From Malachius bipustulatus (taxonomy: Eukaryota > Arthropoda > Insecta > Coleoptera > Melyridae), in NCBI GenBank assembly GCA_910589415.1, contig OU342637.1:32332162-32396161 (forward strand): DNA of 64,000 nt. The letters are read 5' to 3'. Within the stretch, counting starts at the first letter, position 1; every line of letters begins with the position of its first letter. The notes beneath the pieces were generated by a model. The model saw nothing but the letters and a program-made list of their open reading frames with translations. It made no database searches and was not told the origin of the DNA. A program made the position numbers and the translations under genes. Positions 44,379 to 56,200 of this stretch are shown one piece after another.

Positions 44379-44901
44379 ATGTGTTAAGTTTTTCATCTCG
44401 TTTCATTAATAATTAATTACCTTTAGTTTTTTTATATCTACCACCTATTTTGTATTATTTCTTATGTTTTTTTTTATATTTTTGTATTCTATAAGGTGTA
44501 AAATGCTGTTTTGTTGAAGTGTGTCAAGTTATTTTATGTACAAGTTCAAATTAAAAAGTATTTCAGTAATACGCGTTTTAATTGAGGTATCAGATCAAAT
44601 TGATGAGAGGGGGTTTAATTGAATTAAAAGAACTCTTCTGAGGTCTGTTGTATCTTGTTTCAACAATCATCTACAGGGTTCAGGTTGAATTTTACTCATC
44701 TTTCGCTGCTAAAAAAGACTGGACCTCTGTTACAAATTATTCACTGGTCAGATTAGCTCACTCATAAAAAAATATTAATTTAAACAAATTTATGTACAAT
44801 AATGGTAAATATCGGACATAAAAAGGTAATACGATCCAAAAACATTTAAAATTTTTAGGAAATCATGAAAAAATCAAGTATATAAAGCTAAGGACCATTA
44901 T
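44379..44901. other. Rrp1 3' region
   Basis: AT-rich 3' flanking sequence up to the Gypsy insertion; no feature beyond possible Rrp1 poly(A) sites. Confidence 0.4.
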
Positions 44902-45757
44902 TGTGGGATGAAAACGGAACGCGACTCCTGATTTGACATTAGCTGCTTTCTTTCGCTCAGCCACTTTGAATCATGATCCTGAAAGTTGAATCCGGATCAC
45001 TGAATCGCGGATTCAATAGACCGGAGACCCGTTTACTTATCGCGACGAAAGAACAACAAAGGGAAGTGTAAAGTTGATTCGAATTATTATTATTGTAAGA
45101 TAAATGGAAAAAATTGATAAAGTCGAATTATTAAAACGAAATAATAATTATAACAATAATAATAATAATAATTTTTAATTTTGTTTATTTCTAATAGGTA
45201 TATTAAAAACGGCACGAAATGGATGTGGTATCATAATATTCTAAATGTAAGACTATTCCATTACTTTCGAAAATGTACATGAACAAAATAAAGAATAAAC
45301 AAACATAATAAAAGTATGAAAACGTAAACATATTCTTAGGAATCTTAGGTTACGTTTTTCGGATCCGGATCAATCCGTTCCGATCCTAAAAATTCTATGA
45401 TTCGCAGGGGTGAGGGGATTACGGATCGCGATCCAAATGTGGTAAAGAGTGGGGATGAATCCGTTTACGAAAGAACACGCCTGTTTGAATCCAAACGCGT
45501 TATAACGCGTTCGGATCACGAATTTACGGTCGAAAGAAAGCAGCTATTATTATTATTATGACAGTTTAGAGTGTAAGTCAGATTAGTGTAAAGTTAAGAG
45601 TAAGACGAGTGTACAGAGACTATTAGTAAGACGTAAAGACGAGAGAAGAATTATTACAGACGAAGACGAGATAGGTGTTCAAGACGAGAAGACGAAGGTT
45701 TAATTAATATTGAAGACGAATTTAAATGTGTTAATTAACCTAAATAAAAATCCTACA
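44902..45757 (+). repeat. Gypsy 5' LTR (interrupted)
   Basis: LTR sequence resumes after the MITE at 45546. Removing 44941-45545 and the duplicated ATT restores exactly 248 bp, the length of the 3' LTR. Confidence 0.93.
44941..45545. mobile_element. 605-bp MITE inserted in the Gypsy 5' LTR
   Basis: Ends are perfect 15-bp inverted repeats AGCTGCTTTCTTTCG / CGAAAGAAAGCAGCT. Comparison with the 3' LTR gives the empty site directly: the insertion created an extra ATT, although the site is an (ATT)n run, so the duplication length is ambiguous. Interior rich in GGATC and GCGTT motifs, non-coding. Superfamily not assigned. Confidence 0.9.
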
Positions 45758-45761
45758 TAAA

Positions 45762-45779
45762 TGGGGGCTCGACCCGAGA
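45762..45779 (+). promoter_or_regulatory. Gypsy primer-binding site, tRNA-Pro-like
   Basis: Four bases after the 5' LTR, TGGGGGCTCGACCCGAG starts with TGG (complement of tRNA CCA) and its first nine bases match the well-known proline-tRNA primer site TGGGGGCTCG. The tRNA assignment is inference. Confidence 0.55.
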
Positions 45780-45955
45780 TGAACTTTCAATGAGTTTTTG
45801 TTTTGTGCGTGTGTTTGTGTTACTAGGGTAGCGAATTACGAGTAAAGTGACTGATAAAAATAAAGACGAATTATTTTTATGTACTTCGCCGCGTAACAGA
45901 GAAGCGTTAAAACATTGTGATATCTGATTTTCTTGTTCTACCGTTGCGTTGCAAG

Positions 45956-48394
45956 ATGGATAACGTATCCTTGAGCAGTTTCGAAAATATTAAAAGTAAT
46001 ATTTCTAGAGTGTCTACAAAATTAATCAAAACCATTCACAGCTTAATATTTGGAGATGAAGGTGATCGAAAAAACCGACAGCGTTTACGCAATTTTACTG
46101 GGTTTGATTTTGACAAAGACTCCAACGAATACAAAGAGAAATTACAGCATATTAATGATCATTTTTCAAATAATGACGCAATAGCTATTTGCAATTTCTT
46201 GGGTATTGATTATTCTGGAACTATTGATGAATTATGTCAAAGAATATGTGACTGCCTGACAGATATGAGGATACTGACTCATTACGTTACCACTAACAAT
46301 GAGGTTGAAGAAGAAGAAGAGGAAGACGACGAAACTCAGGAAGATCAGAAGCAAAAAGAAGGTGAAAGTAATAAGAAGTCGCACAATAAGAAAAAACACT
46401 CTGACAGTGAAAGTGACAGCTACGAAGAAGACAAAAATAAGATGAAAAAAGATGAAAGTAAGAAGGCATGCAATAAGAAAGAATTCACCTACAGTGAAAC
46501 TGACAGCTATGACTATGAAGAAGGCAAAAATAACAAGAAAAAAAATGAAAGTAAGAAGTCATGCAATATGAAAAAATTCACCGACAGTGAAACTGACAGC
46601 TATGAAGAAGACGAGAAAAATAAGAAGAAAAAAGATGAAAGTAAGAAGTCATTCAATAAGAAAAAATTCACCGACAGTGAAACTGACAGTTATTATGAAG
46701 AAGAAGAAAATACGAAGAAAAGAAGAGATGAAAGTAAGAAAAAGACATGCAGTAGGGAAAATTACGTTGAGAGTGAAAATGACAGCAGTGAAGAGGATGA
46801 ACGTCATAAGAGAAAAGATGTATCGCGCAAGAAAAAGAAGACTTCAACTAGATTTGCTATGAGTTTTAGAGACATAGAAGAATCTATACGACCGTTCAGT
46901 GGAAGAGATGATTACCCCATAGAAACTTGGATTGTTGATTTCGAGGAACTTGCAACTATTATGGAATGGGATAACTTTCAAAAGCTAATATTTGCAAAAA
47001 AATCGCTAACCGGGTTAGCAAAGCTGCATATCCAAGGAGAGCGTGGTATATCATCATGGAAAATCTTGAAAGCGAAACTATTAGAAGAATTTGAAAGTAA
47101 GGTGAACAGTGCAAAGTTACATCGTTTGTTGAGTGATAGAAAAATTCAAAAGGATGAAGGTGTCCAGGAATATTTTTTGAAAATGAAAGATTTAGCGAAC
47201 AGAGGTAATATAGAAGACAGCGCTTTGATCCAATATGTCATTGATGGAATAACAGATGAGGCGAGTTCCAAATTTATTTTATATGGCTCCAGGAATATCA
47301 AAGAGTTTAAGGAAAAACTTCAAATTTATGAAAATATAAGAGAATCTAAATTTAGCAGAAAATCTGATTCTAAGAAAATTGATAGGGTTGACACAAAACA
47401 GGAGTCAAGTCAAAGCAGAACAAAATTTGACATTAGATGTTTTAATTGTGGCATGAAAGGACATCGTTCAATCGAATGCAGACAAAAGAGTAGAGGAGCT
47501 AAATGCTTTAAATGTAACAAATTTGGGCATAAAGCACCAGATTGTAGACAATTCTCTAATGTTCAAGAATCAAAGATGGATGACGCTAAAACGAACTCAT
47601 TTGTTTTTACCCCTGTTAATTCAGTTGAGAAGAATTTACTAATTGAAAATATTGAAGTGACAGCCTTAATAGACACCGGCAGCCAAATTAATCTAATAAC
47701 TGAGAACATGTATGAGAAACTAGGATCACCTCAGCTATCTAAGTCAACTTTGTTACTCACAGGCTTTGGTAAAAATCAAGTACGACCTTTTGGTTATTTC
47801 TTAGCCAAATTTGAAATTGATAATACCAAATATACGATGGATTTGTATGTTGTATCTAATGATTGTATGACAATGTCAGCAGTTATAGGAAGCGAATTAT
47901 TAAAACACGCAGAGTTAATAATTAGCAAAGACAATGTTACTGTAAGAGAAATTGATCAAAGTCATGAAGTAAAATTAATGAAAATTGAAGCTGCCTCTGA
48001 AGAACTAAATATAGGAGACGAAATATCAATGATGACGAAAGCCGAAATAATAGAAACCGTCAGAAGTTATGCTCCAAAGAAGATTAAATCTACAGACGTA
48101 AGAATGAAGATAGTATTAAGAGAAGAGCAAATAATTTCTCATAGGCCAAGAAGGTTACCTTTTTCTGACAGAGTAGCAGTCGAAGAACAGACAAAACAGT
48201 GGCTTCAAGATAGAATAATAGAACCTAGCAATTCTGAATACTCTAGTCCAGTGGTTGTTGTAAAGAAGCGGAGATGGGTCACCACGATTGTGTATAGATT
48301 TTCGAAAGATAAACTCTATCATCATCAAAGATCGTTTCCCACTCCCGTTAATAGAAGATTTGACAGATCGTTTACAACAAGTCAAAATATTTAG
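45956..48394 (+). CDS. Gypsy gag-protease and start of reverse transcriptase (frame-shifted)
   Basis: From ATG 45956 (M-D-N-V). The N-terminal region is helical, then comes an acidic/basic low-complexity block (46386-46835) made of about five repeats of SETDSYEED + KKKDESKK type, a capsid-like region (DYPIETWIVDFEELATIMEW, then SDRKIQKDEGVQEYFLKMKD), two zinc knuckles CFNCGMKGHRSIEC and CFKCNKFGHKAPDC, a retropepsin site LIDTGSQINL, and the reverse-transcriptase entry RRLPFSDRVAVEEQT...SEYSSPVVVVKK. At about 48268-48278 the frame slips by one base, and the RT coding continues in the next frame (48288 onward), so this frame ends in unrelated residues. Treated as a damaged element gene. Confidence 0.88.
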   Translation: MDNVSLSSFENIKSNISRVSTKLIKTIHSLIFGDEGDRKNRQRLRNFTGFDFDKDSNEYKEKLQHINDHFSNNDAIAICNFLGIDYSGTIDELCQRICDCLTDMRILTHYVTTNNEVEEEEEEDDETQEDQKQKEGESNKKSHNKKKHSDSESDSYEEDKNKMKKDESKKACNKKEFTYSETDSYDYEEGKNNKKKNESKKSCNMKKFTDSETDSYEEDEKNKKKKDESKKSFNKKKFTDSETDSYYEEEENTKKRRDESKKKTCSRENYVESENDSSEEDERHKRKDVSRKKKKTSTRFAMSFRDIEESIRPFSGRDDYPIETWIVDFEELATIMEWDNFQKLIFAKKSLTGLAKLHIQGERGISSWKILKAKLLEEFESKVNSAKLHRLLSDRKIQKDEGVQEYFLKMKDLANRGNIEDSALIQYVIDGITDEASSKFILYGSRNIKEFKEKLQIYENIRESKFSRKSDSKKIDRVDTKQESSQSRTKFDIRCFNCGMKGHRSIECRQKSRGAKCFKCNKFGHKAPDCRQFSNVQESKMDDAKTNSFVFTPVNSVEKNLLIENIEVTALIDTGSQINLITENMYEKLGSPQLSKSTLLLTGFGKNQVRPFGYFLAKFEIDNTKYTMDLYVVSNDCMTMSAVIGSELLKHAELIISKDNVTVREIDQSHEVKLMKIEAASEELNIGDEISMMTKAEIIETVRSYAPKKIKSTDVRMKIVLREEQIISHRPRRLPFSDRVAVEEQTKQWLQDRIIEPSNSEYSSPVVVVKKRRWVTTIVYRFSKDKLYHHQRSFPTPVNRRFDRSFTTSQNI

Positions 48395-49406
48395 TACTCT
48401 CGATATGCAAGAAGATGACCCTGAAGTACAATCTATTAAATCTCAATTAGGACGTAAACTGCTGTATGTACCGAAAGTTTTGCAGAATGATGTTATCAAG
48501 TCTGAACATGAGAAGGGACATTTTGCATCAAAACGAACTGAAAATGCCGTTAGTCAAGAGTATTCCATTCCTGATTTGAAGAATTTTACCAAATTTACAT
48601 GGTTGTATCCTACCAAATCGACAACTACAAAAGAAGTTATAAGTAAACTTGAGTTACAAAAGAAGAATTTCGGTAATCCCAGACAAATTATCTTAGATAG
48701 AGGATCGGCATTTACTTCTTTAGAATTTGCTGACTACTGTACGAAAGAAGGAATACAACATTTTAAGATTACGACCGGATTACCAAGAGCAAATGGTCAA
48801 ATAGAGAGATTGAACCGGACTATCATTTCAGTTCTCTCTAAATTAAGTATAGAAGAGCCGAAGCAATGGTGGAAGCATGTTGATAAGTTACAGCAAGTAC
48901 TGAACTCTACCTACCATAGAAGCATCAACACTACACCATTTGAACTGATGATAGGTGTTAAGATGAAGCAAAATGAAGACTTGAAGATTAAAGAATTAAT
49001 TGATCAAGAATCTATAGAGATGTTTACAGAAGAAAGACAAGAATCAAGAAAAGAAGCTAAGAAACAGATACTAAGAGTGCAAGAAGAGAATCGCTGTACG
49101 TACAATTTAAGAAGAAAAAAGCCAACCAAATATGAAGTAGGTGATTTGGTTGCTATCAAGCGGACTCAGAATGCCCCAGGTTCCAAGTTGAGTGCCCAAT
49201 ACTATGGACCATACCGTGTAACGAAGTCAAAGCTCAATGATACTTATGACGTGCAGCGAGAAGGAAGCTCTGGAGGTCCCCAGAAGACGACGACCTGTGT
49301 GCAGTTTATGAAACCATGGAGTCATTATTTCGAAACGTCATCAGGGACCGATGACACTCAGGATGGCCGATTGTGGGATGAAAACGGAACGCGACTCCTG
49401 ATTTGA
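48288..49406 (+). pseudogene. Gypsy pol remnant: RT start fused to integrase
   Basis: Open for 372 codons in the frame entered by the one-base slip. Begins with the RT motif CIDFRKINSII...RFPLPLIEDL and KIFSTLDMQ, then jumps straight to an integrase N-terminus (SEHEKGHF, His-x3-His), then to FTKFTWLYPTKST, LDRGSAF (second catalytic Asp), NGQIERLNRTI (catalytic Glu) and a C-terminal GPYRVTK-type chromodomain-less tail. The RT catalytic YxDD, RNase H, the integrase Cys pair and the first integrase Asp are absent. Both deletion joints keep the frame. The frame runs 35 bases into the 3' LTR. Confidence 0.88.
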
Positions 49407-49619
49407 CATTATTATTATTATGACAGTTTAGAGTGTAAGTCAGATTAGTGTAAAGTTAAGAGTAAGACGAGTGTACAGAGACTATTAGTAAGACGTAAAG
49501 ACGAGAGAAGAATTATTAAAGACGAAGACGAGATAGGTGTTCAAGACGAGAAGACGAAGGTTTAATTAATATTGAAGACGAATTTAAATGTGTTAATTAA
49601 CCTAAATAAAAATCCTACA
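49372..49619 (+). repeat. Gypsy 3' LTR
   Basis: 248 bp, TGTGGGATG...CCTACA, no MITE; serves as the empty-site reference for the insertion in the 5' LTR. Confidence 0.93.
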
Positions 49620-50254
49620 TTATTAAGTAGGGAACTTGTATTTTGTATTACCGACATTGACGCTTACTACGCCAGTGTCGGTAATACAGGTTACCTGCTA
49701 TTAAGAAGATACAAAAGATGCAACCTTAAAAATTCTAAAATATTTCAAGTTGCCTACCCTACTAGCTACATACCAAACCAAAGTACCATAGCATGCGTAT
49801 AGGGCGGTTTCTTGTAATTTTTATTCATTAGGTAGATAAACACAATCACTTGTCAATTGTCAGGTAATTGTTGACATGACGTTTTTGATATTTGAAAACT
49901 TATTTTTTAATGTCAGCTATTATGACTGACGTTTAAGTGCTTCCATAAGTCAAAATCTTTTTAACCTTGCTTTTCCTTGAAGAAAAATGAATAAAAATTA
50001 TTAAAATGAAATAAAAATGCGAAATGAGTCTTGTTCTTGTTGTCGTGGGGGTAAGGGAACGTAAACGTTCCAGAATGGGGAAAAATAGACTCCCCGAGTC
50101 TCTCTAATAATAATAGAGAAGATGACTTGAGTGAAACAGGATGTGATCTCGCGTCCGCGATTGTTTGCGTGAAAATTCTTTGTGCCATGTATTTAAAAGG
50201 AAGGAACATAAAGAAGAACCGATAGCGCTCCCGCTTCTGAACTTCCGAAGTAAG
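49620..50254. other. Intergenic DNA and Ext2 leader
   Basis: Carries palindromic element copy B (49644-49688) right beside the Gypsy insertion, then AT-rich DNA. From about 50030 it becomes less AT-rich and probably holds the Ext2 promoter and 5' UTR. Confidence 0.4.
49644..49688. repeat. Short palindromic element, copy B
   Basis: Arms TGTATTACCGACA / TGTCGGTAATACA around a short loop with TTGACGCTTACTACGCCAG, the approximate reverse complement of the loop at 22628-22651. Confidence 0.7.
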
Positions 50255-53200
50255 ATGACGATTCCTCTCAACAAAAATCTAATACTGAAATGCCTCTACA
50301 ACAACAACACGACTCTCTTCAAGAATTTCTTCTTCATCCTGTTCCTCATTCTCGTCATCCTGGTACTGATGCTGTGTAACCAGCTCTTCAGCTTGCACAG
50401 CGACGTCTCTTCGAAATTCGAAAAGGTGAACTTGAACGTGATCGACAACTTGCCGGAGGTGAAGCTGCTCGCCAGCAGCAACGTCTCGAGGCCCAGGAAC
50501 CCGAATTGCACCCGCTGGGACTGTTTCAATATTTACCGTTGCGGCCATACCGGCCACGACAGGATCGCAGTTTACGTTTACCCGCTTTATAAGTACGTGG
50601 ACGAAGACGGCGTTCCCGTGACTGAGCCCATCTCCAAGGAATACTATGCTCTCTTAAAGGCTGTGGTTAGTTCCAAGTATTACACGTCCAATCCGAACGA
50701 AGCTTGCATTTTTGTCCCCTCGATCGATACATTGAATCAGGACCGGCTGAGACTTAATTGGACCTCGAAAGCTCTCGCTTCTTTACCTTTGTAAGTATGG
50801 TTTTCTTCTTGTTTTTTTTCTTTATAAACCTCTTTAGAAGAAACAGTATCTATCAAAAATTGCTCACATCACAAACGTAGGTACTTTTTTACTAATATTG
50901 GTTATGTTAAATGGTAAATGGTGTGAAAATTTTGAAAAAGACTTGTTACGTACAGCTAAGGACAACATTTTTTTCCTGGAGAATTGGGAGGGTGCTTTTA
51001 GAAGTTCCTGTTTTTTGGCGCTGAAAGACATTTTTTATGATTTTTTTGTGTTTTTCGGTACGTAAAGTATCTTTATCTTAATGACATTAATGACAAGTGA
51101 CAGCTATTGTCACTTATGTTATAATACCCATATGAACGTTTTTAGAAATTATCATTTTTCACTTTTTTTTTGGGCTGTTTTCATTTTATTTTTTAATCGC
51201 ACCGCTTTTTTTAAACTTTGAAAAATGACCTGTCTTTAGGTGCGTTTTTGCGTTGTCTTGTGTTTTTCATATTCGCTTTTAATGTCGTTTATGGGGATAC
51301 AGTTTTTATAAATTTTAATTATTTTATTTTTTTAGGTGCTTTTACTTTTTTATTGTCTAATTTGCAGACAGTAATGCAATTTGTGACATTGAAAAATGGT
51401 AATTTAAGCTTTTTGAACGCAGTGTGTCTCAGCGACAATTTGTGACCGGTGACAGCAGCTGTCAAATGTCAAACTTGACATTTTGACAATTTTAAAGTAT
51501 TTTTATGCGCTTCAAGATGTTTTTTTATTGTTTTAAAGGCATTTTTTCAGGACTTGTTTTTTTTGTGTGATTTTATCCGTTTTTCAGAACATGAGGTATC
51601 TTTGTGACGTTGATAACAAGTGACAGCTACTGTCAAATGTCGTGTTATATTATGTAGGTCTCGATATAGGTACTCACATATGAAAGTTTTTATAAATTAT
51701 CACCTTTTTTTTTTGGGTTGTTTTCATTTTATTTTATAACCGTCCCTGTAAATTCTCATTTTTCTTGGGTGCTTTTACTTACTTTTTTTTTAATTGTCTA
51801 ATTTGCAGGTCAATAATGCAATTTGTGACCTTGAAAATTGGTAATTTAGGCGGTTTTCTGAACGCAGCCGTTGTCAGTGACAATTTGTGACAGGCGGCAA
51901 CAGCTGTCAATTTTTAGGTTTTTTTGACACAAGATGTTTTTTTTAATATTTTGTTTAAAGTTCAAAGGCATTTTTCAGGACTTGCGTTTTTTTTTTGTAT
52001 TTTGTTTTGCTATTTTCGGAATGTCGGGTAACTTTGTGACAGTAACTACAGGTGACAGTTACTGTCAAATGTCATGTTACCTGCGTTTTTGTGTTGGTTT
52101 GTGTTATTTATAATCGCTTTTAATATCGTTTGTGGGGATAAAGTTTCTATCATTTTCTTTTTTTTTATTTTGTAGGTAATTTTTAATTTTTTTTTTAATT
52201 GTATAATTCGCAAGTCAATAATGCAATTTGTGACCTTGAAAATGGTAATTTAGACAGTTTTCTGAACGCAGTGTTCCTCAGTGACAATTTGCAACAAGTG
52301 ACAAGTCGGATCTTTACATTAATTTGTGTTTTTTCCTTTTTTTTAATCGCTCTCATCGTTGTTGTCCTCAAATAAAATTAGAAAAAAAATTTTAAGGAAT
52401 CGATTAGCGGCCATTGTAAAAAGGATGAAGCAGATATTTTTAGAATTTAAAGTTTGATGAATTTTCAGGCGATTTTTTTGAATGAACGCGAGTTTTTTTG
52501 CGTATATTTGGAATGGGTGACAGCTGTTGTCATTTTTTTAAACATTTATTTTCTTTGAACGTGAACTTTTTTGCGACGATTTGTGACAGATGACTGTTGC
52601 TGTTGCCACTGTCAAGCATCAAGAAACGAATATTTTGAGTTTTTTAAATGTTCATGTTATTTTTTTGACGTTCTTAATTGCTTTATTTAGAACTACATAG
52701 TTGAATTTATACAAACGTAAAGTTCTTGACTTTCTAAGATTTTTTTTGTTTTTTTTTTTTACATGCTGATGTTGTCAACTTTTCCGCATTTCTGTTACTT
52801 TCTTAATTTACTTTATCCATCCAGGCACAGTTATTTTCAAATCTCTTTTTTAATCTTTTATTTTTATGCAAACCAGGTCCAGGTCAAAAATAATTAATAT
52901 AACCTTGGCGGCGAAAAATTGAATAATAATAATAATGCTTCATAATTATTTATTAGAATTGAGAAATCGGAATTTGCGAAATCTGTTACCGGGAATCGTA
53001 TCAAGTTTATTTTAATAAAACTTCAGACGTTCCGTCCTTATCAGTTGTATAAATAAACATTTTATGAGATAAAATAAACGATATAAGTCTTTTGTAAATA
53101 ATCCTGATTGCAATGTCAATAAGAACGAGTAAACGATGCAAGATTCCTAATAAGAAGTCGATAAAAATGCGTGATTAGACGTACAATGTGCATACATAAT

Positions 53201-56200
53201 ACATAAAGTTGCAATAAAACCGACTTTATTTATAACTCTATCAATTTACATTCTATCACGTAACGTTTATTCACGATCACGACTCCGCATGCGCATTACA
53301 AAGATGATATTAGGAAAATGACACCGCCATGGATTTATTATTGTCACGATTATCGACACTATAGCATCGATCATTTATTTTTATTGTTGCAATAATAATT
53401 ATCGCCAATTGAAATAATAAATACAATTTATAATTATTATTATTGTTGGGAATTTTTTGATTTAATTTATGATGCAGACCGTAACAAAATTCAAAACAAA
53501 CCTTGAAGTATCTATCTCAAAATAAATATTAACGAACTGCAAAGTTAATTATTAAAAGAAAGATTAGACGCAATTTATGATTAAGCGTGCATGTTTTTCA
53601 CATCAACATTGTTGAAGTTATCTTGCCAGTCTAATTTGTTTACATATGACGTCATTTTTACGTACATACGACCTCCGCTGCCGCGCTGTGGTATTCTATT
53701 CTCGGCCTTTGACACCTCTCCAGACTCCAGAGCAATTAAAGTTCGGGCAATAAAGCTCCCGGGCAATAAATCACTTTTTAAATCGCCTTTTATTTATAAG
53801 CTCCTCTCAACAAGCCGGTAATAATTATGAGATTAATTATATAGATGGTGAGGTTTAATGCTCTTAAGTAGCTCTTAATTGATTAATTGGTATGAGGTTT
53901 GTCGGTAAACAGTTGTGGTAGAGGTAAAAAAGGAAGCCTCTTCAAAAATCGTCTTAGTATAAATTTCCTACAAATTTTAATTTCATTTTGGATTTAAAAA
54001 AAGTGAAAATCTATTTTCATATTAAACTGCTTGGGTAATAAAAATGAGGATCCTCGTGCAATTTGAGGAAAACACATGTCTGCTTTATTATTAGCATCGC
54101 CATTTTAATTGAGTACCATAGCACCAATTAACTTTTATTGTTATTATCACACCAACCTCATATTGCGTTAATAGTTAATTTATTGAATGCTTGAATTATT
54201 GTAGCTCAAACAGACTACTTTATTTTGATTGAACCGTGTAATTGTGCAAATGTGCTTGATTGAAACAATATTCCACTATAGGAATCAAGGTTATCAATTC
54301 AAACAAATCTGCGTAAAGTCCCTGCTTATTTATGTCTTCTTCTTCTTCTTCTGTTTATATTTTCTATGGCTTGGACACTCGTGTATGTAAAGTCAGTCTC
54401 CAATGTAGATTTATTGTCAAATATGTCATAATGTCACTAAACAAAAACGTCTGCACTGTCAATGTCATAATAACTCAAATCTGACTAGAAACCATAGATT
54501 TTATAGTAGTACTGGATAGAGTCTCGCTACACTAAACTGTGCTTTCAAGTGGTGACAACATTAAAGAGAGATGGCGAAATTGAGAAGCCAAAGCAAATGA
54601 CAGAGATAGCTATCATTGTTGACAAAAAGCGGAAATTTAACACGAGCAGCATAGGGAAATGAATGGGTTTTTATGAATAAAAAAATATATAAACGCAATT
54701 TATTGATTAAAGTTATTGTAAAAACAAAATATAAGATAAAAGAAGATATAGGTGCTTACATTTAAAATTGGTCTTTGTTATTAGTTGATAATCAGGAGAA
54801 CATGATGCAGGTATCAATTAGGGTAACTTTTAGTCATTTTGCAATCTCAAAATTACACTAAATAAAAATCATTTCCCTATACTGCCCCTGTTAAATTCCC
54901 GCTTTTTGCCTACAATCAGCTGATCATCTATACCTATCTCTTGTTTATGTTGTCACCTGTATGTCTCTTTCTAGGCTCCATCCAGTAGTTCTATTATAAA
55001 ATCTATGCTAGAAACGCAACCATAACCTCAATTTGAGTTTCCGATTTTTATTTGAACTACCAAACCAACTACTGTCAAATAAATTATGCGCCGTTGTTAG
55101 AGCGCAGATAACTCCGGAATGATTGCTTGTGACTTCTTGTGAAATCTAAAAGTCGATTTTCTCCACATTGAAATTACCATAAACATAAACTAATTAGATT
55201 AGAGCCTGGTGGACGGGTTACTTAAGTCATTGTTTGTTTTTTTCTGTAAAGTTTCAAGAAAATGACAGCCATGGATCTATTTTTGCCACGATTATCGGCG
55301 CGGTAGCATGGGCCTACCGCCATTTTTATTTCTCTGTTACTCCCTGGCGGTCTCAATTTAAGTTTTGCGCTTTTTCAAAAAAATGTTTTATTTCTAAAAA
55401 AATTTTTGATGGGGTGGGCTGTGTAATTTTAAATTACAGAACCAGATGTAAAGAAATAATAATTTACGTTGCAGCTGGGGGAACAACGGAGAAAATCACG
55501 TGATCTTCAACATGATCTCCGGCGGGCCTCCCGATTTCTCTCCCGTCATCGACCTGAACGTGGCGGACGCCCTGATGGTGGCCGCAGGTTTCGACACTTA
55601 CTCCTTCCGCAGAGGATTCGACATTGCCATTCCAGTTTTCAGTCCGGTGGCCAGACTGGCGGAGATCGACTACGATGATAATGACAGCGATGAAAGGTGG
55701 GTTGTTTCTGTTGCCTTCTTCTTTTTCTTTTATAATTTCCTGCTCTTTTTTTGTGATGGATGCTTTTTTAGATATTTTACCTCCGTTTTTTTTTGTTTAT
55801 GTTTCACGTATTTTTGGTATTGTTGTGGCAGGGGTGAATATTTTGACAGATATATAAATGACAGGTGATAATTTGTCAGATGTCGAAAGTAAAAATGTGA
55901 TTTTTTTTGTGGACGTTTTATATCCCTCTTGTATGATTAGCACTTTTACGATTTTTGTGACAAATGACAGCTGTCAGATGTAGAATTCTTTAAAGAACAG
56001 AACGTTGTCATTTATTGTTATAACCGTCATGCACGATTTTGAATTCTTAACATTTTTTTTGAATTTTTTTGACATTTGTGACAAATGACAGCTGTCAGAT
56101 CTGAATGAGATGTGTGGTTTGTTGTGATTTAGACGTTTTATTAGCTATTTAGAATTTTTTCTTCAATTTTCACCTTCAAATTTATGACAGGTGAATCACG

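Larger units (their letters stand above)
44902..49619 (+). mobile_element. Gypsy-type LTR retrotransposon, internally deleted, MITE in 5' LTR
   Basis: 5' LTR 44902-45757 (248 bp plus a 605-bp MITE and its 3-bp duplication) and 3' LTR 49372-49619 (248 bp). Both run TGTGGGATGAA...CCTACA. Flanking TTAT at 44898-44901 and 49620-49623 is a 4-bp target duplication. Apart from the MITE I see about one base difference between LTRs (TTACAGAC against TTAAAGAC), so it is recent. Inside: gag with two zinc knuckles, protease, the start of reverse transcriptase, then a fused integrase remainder. Most of RT, all of RNase H and part of integrase are missing, so it must rely on a helper. Confidence 0.93.

Noticed and set aside
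51218..51445. 75-codon frame in Ext2 intron 1
   Set aside because: Lies in the degenerate tandem repeat, hydrophobic by AT-richness, not preserved in the other repeat copies.
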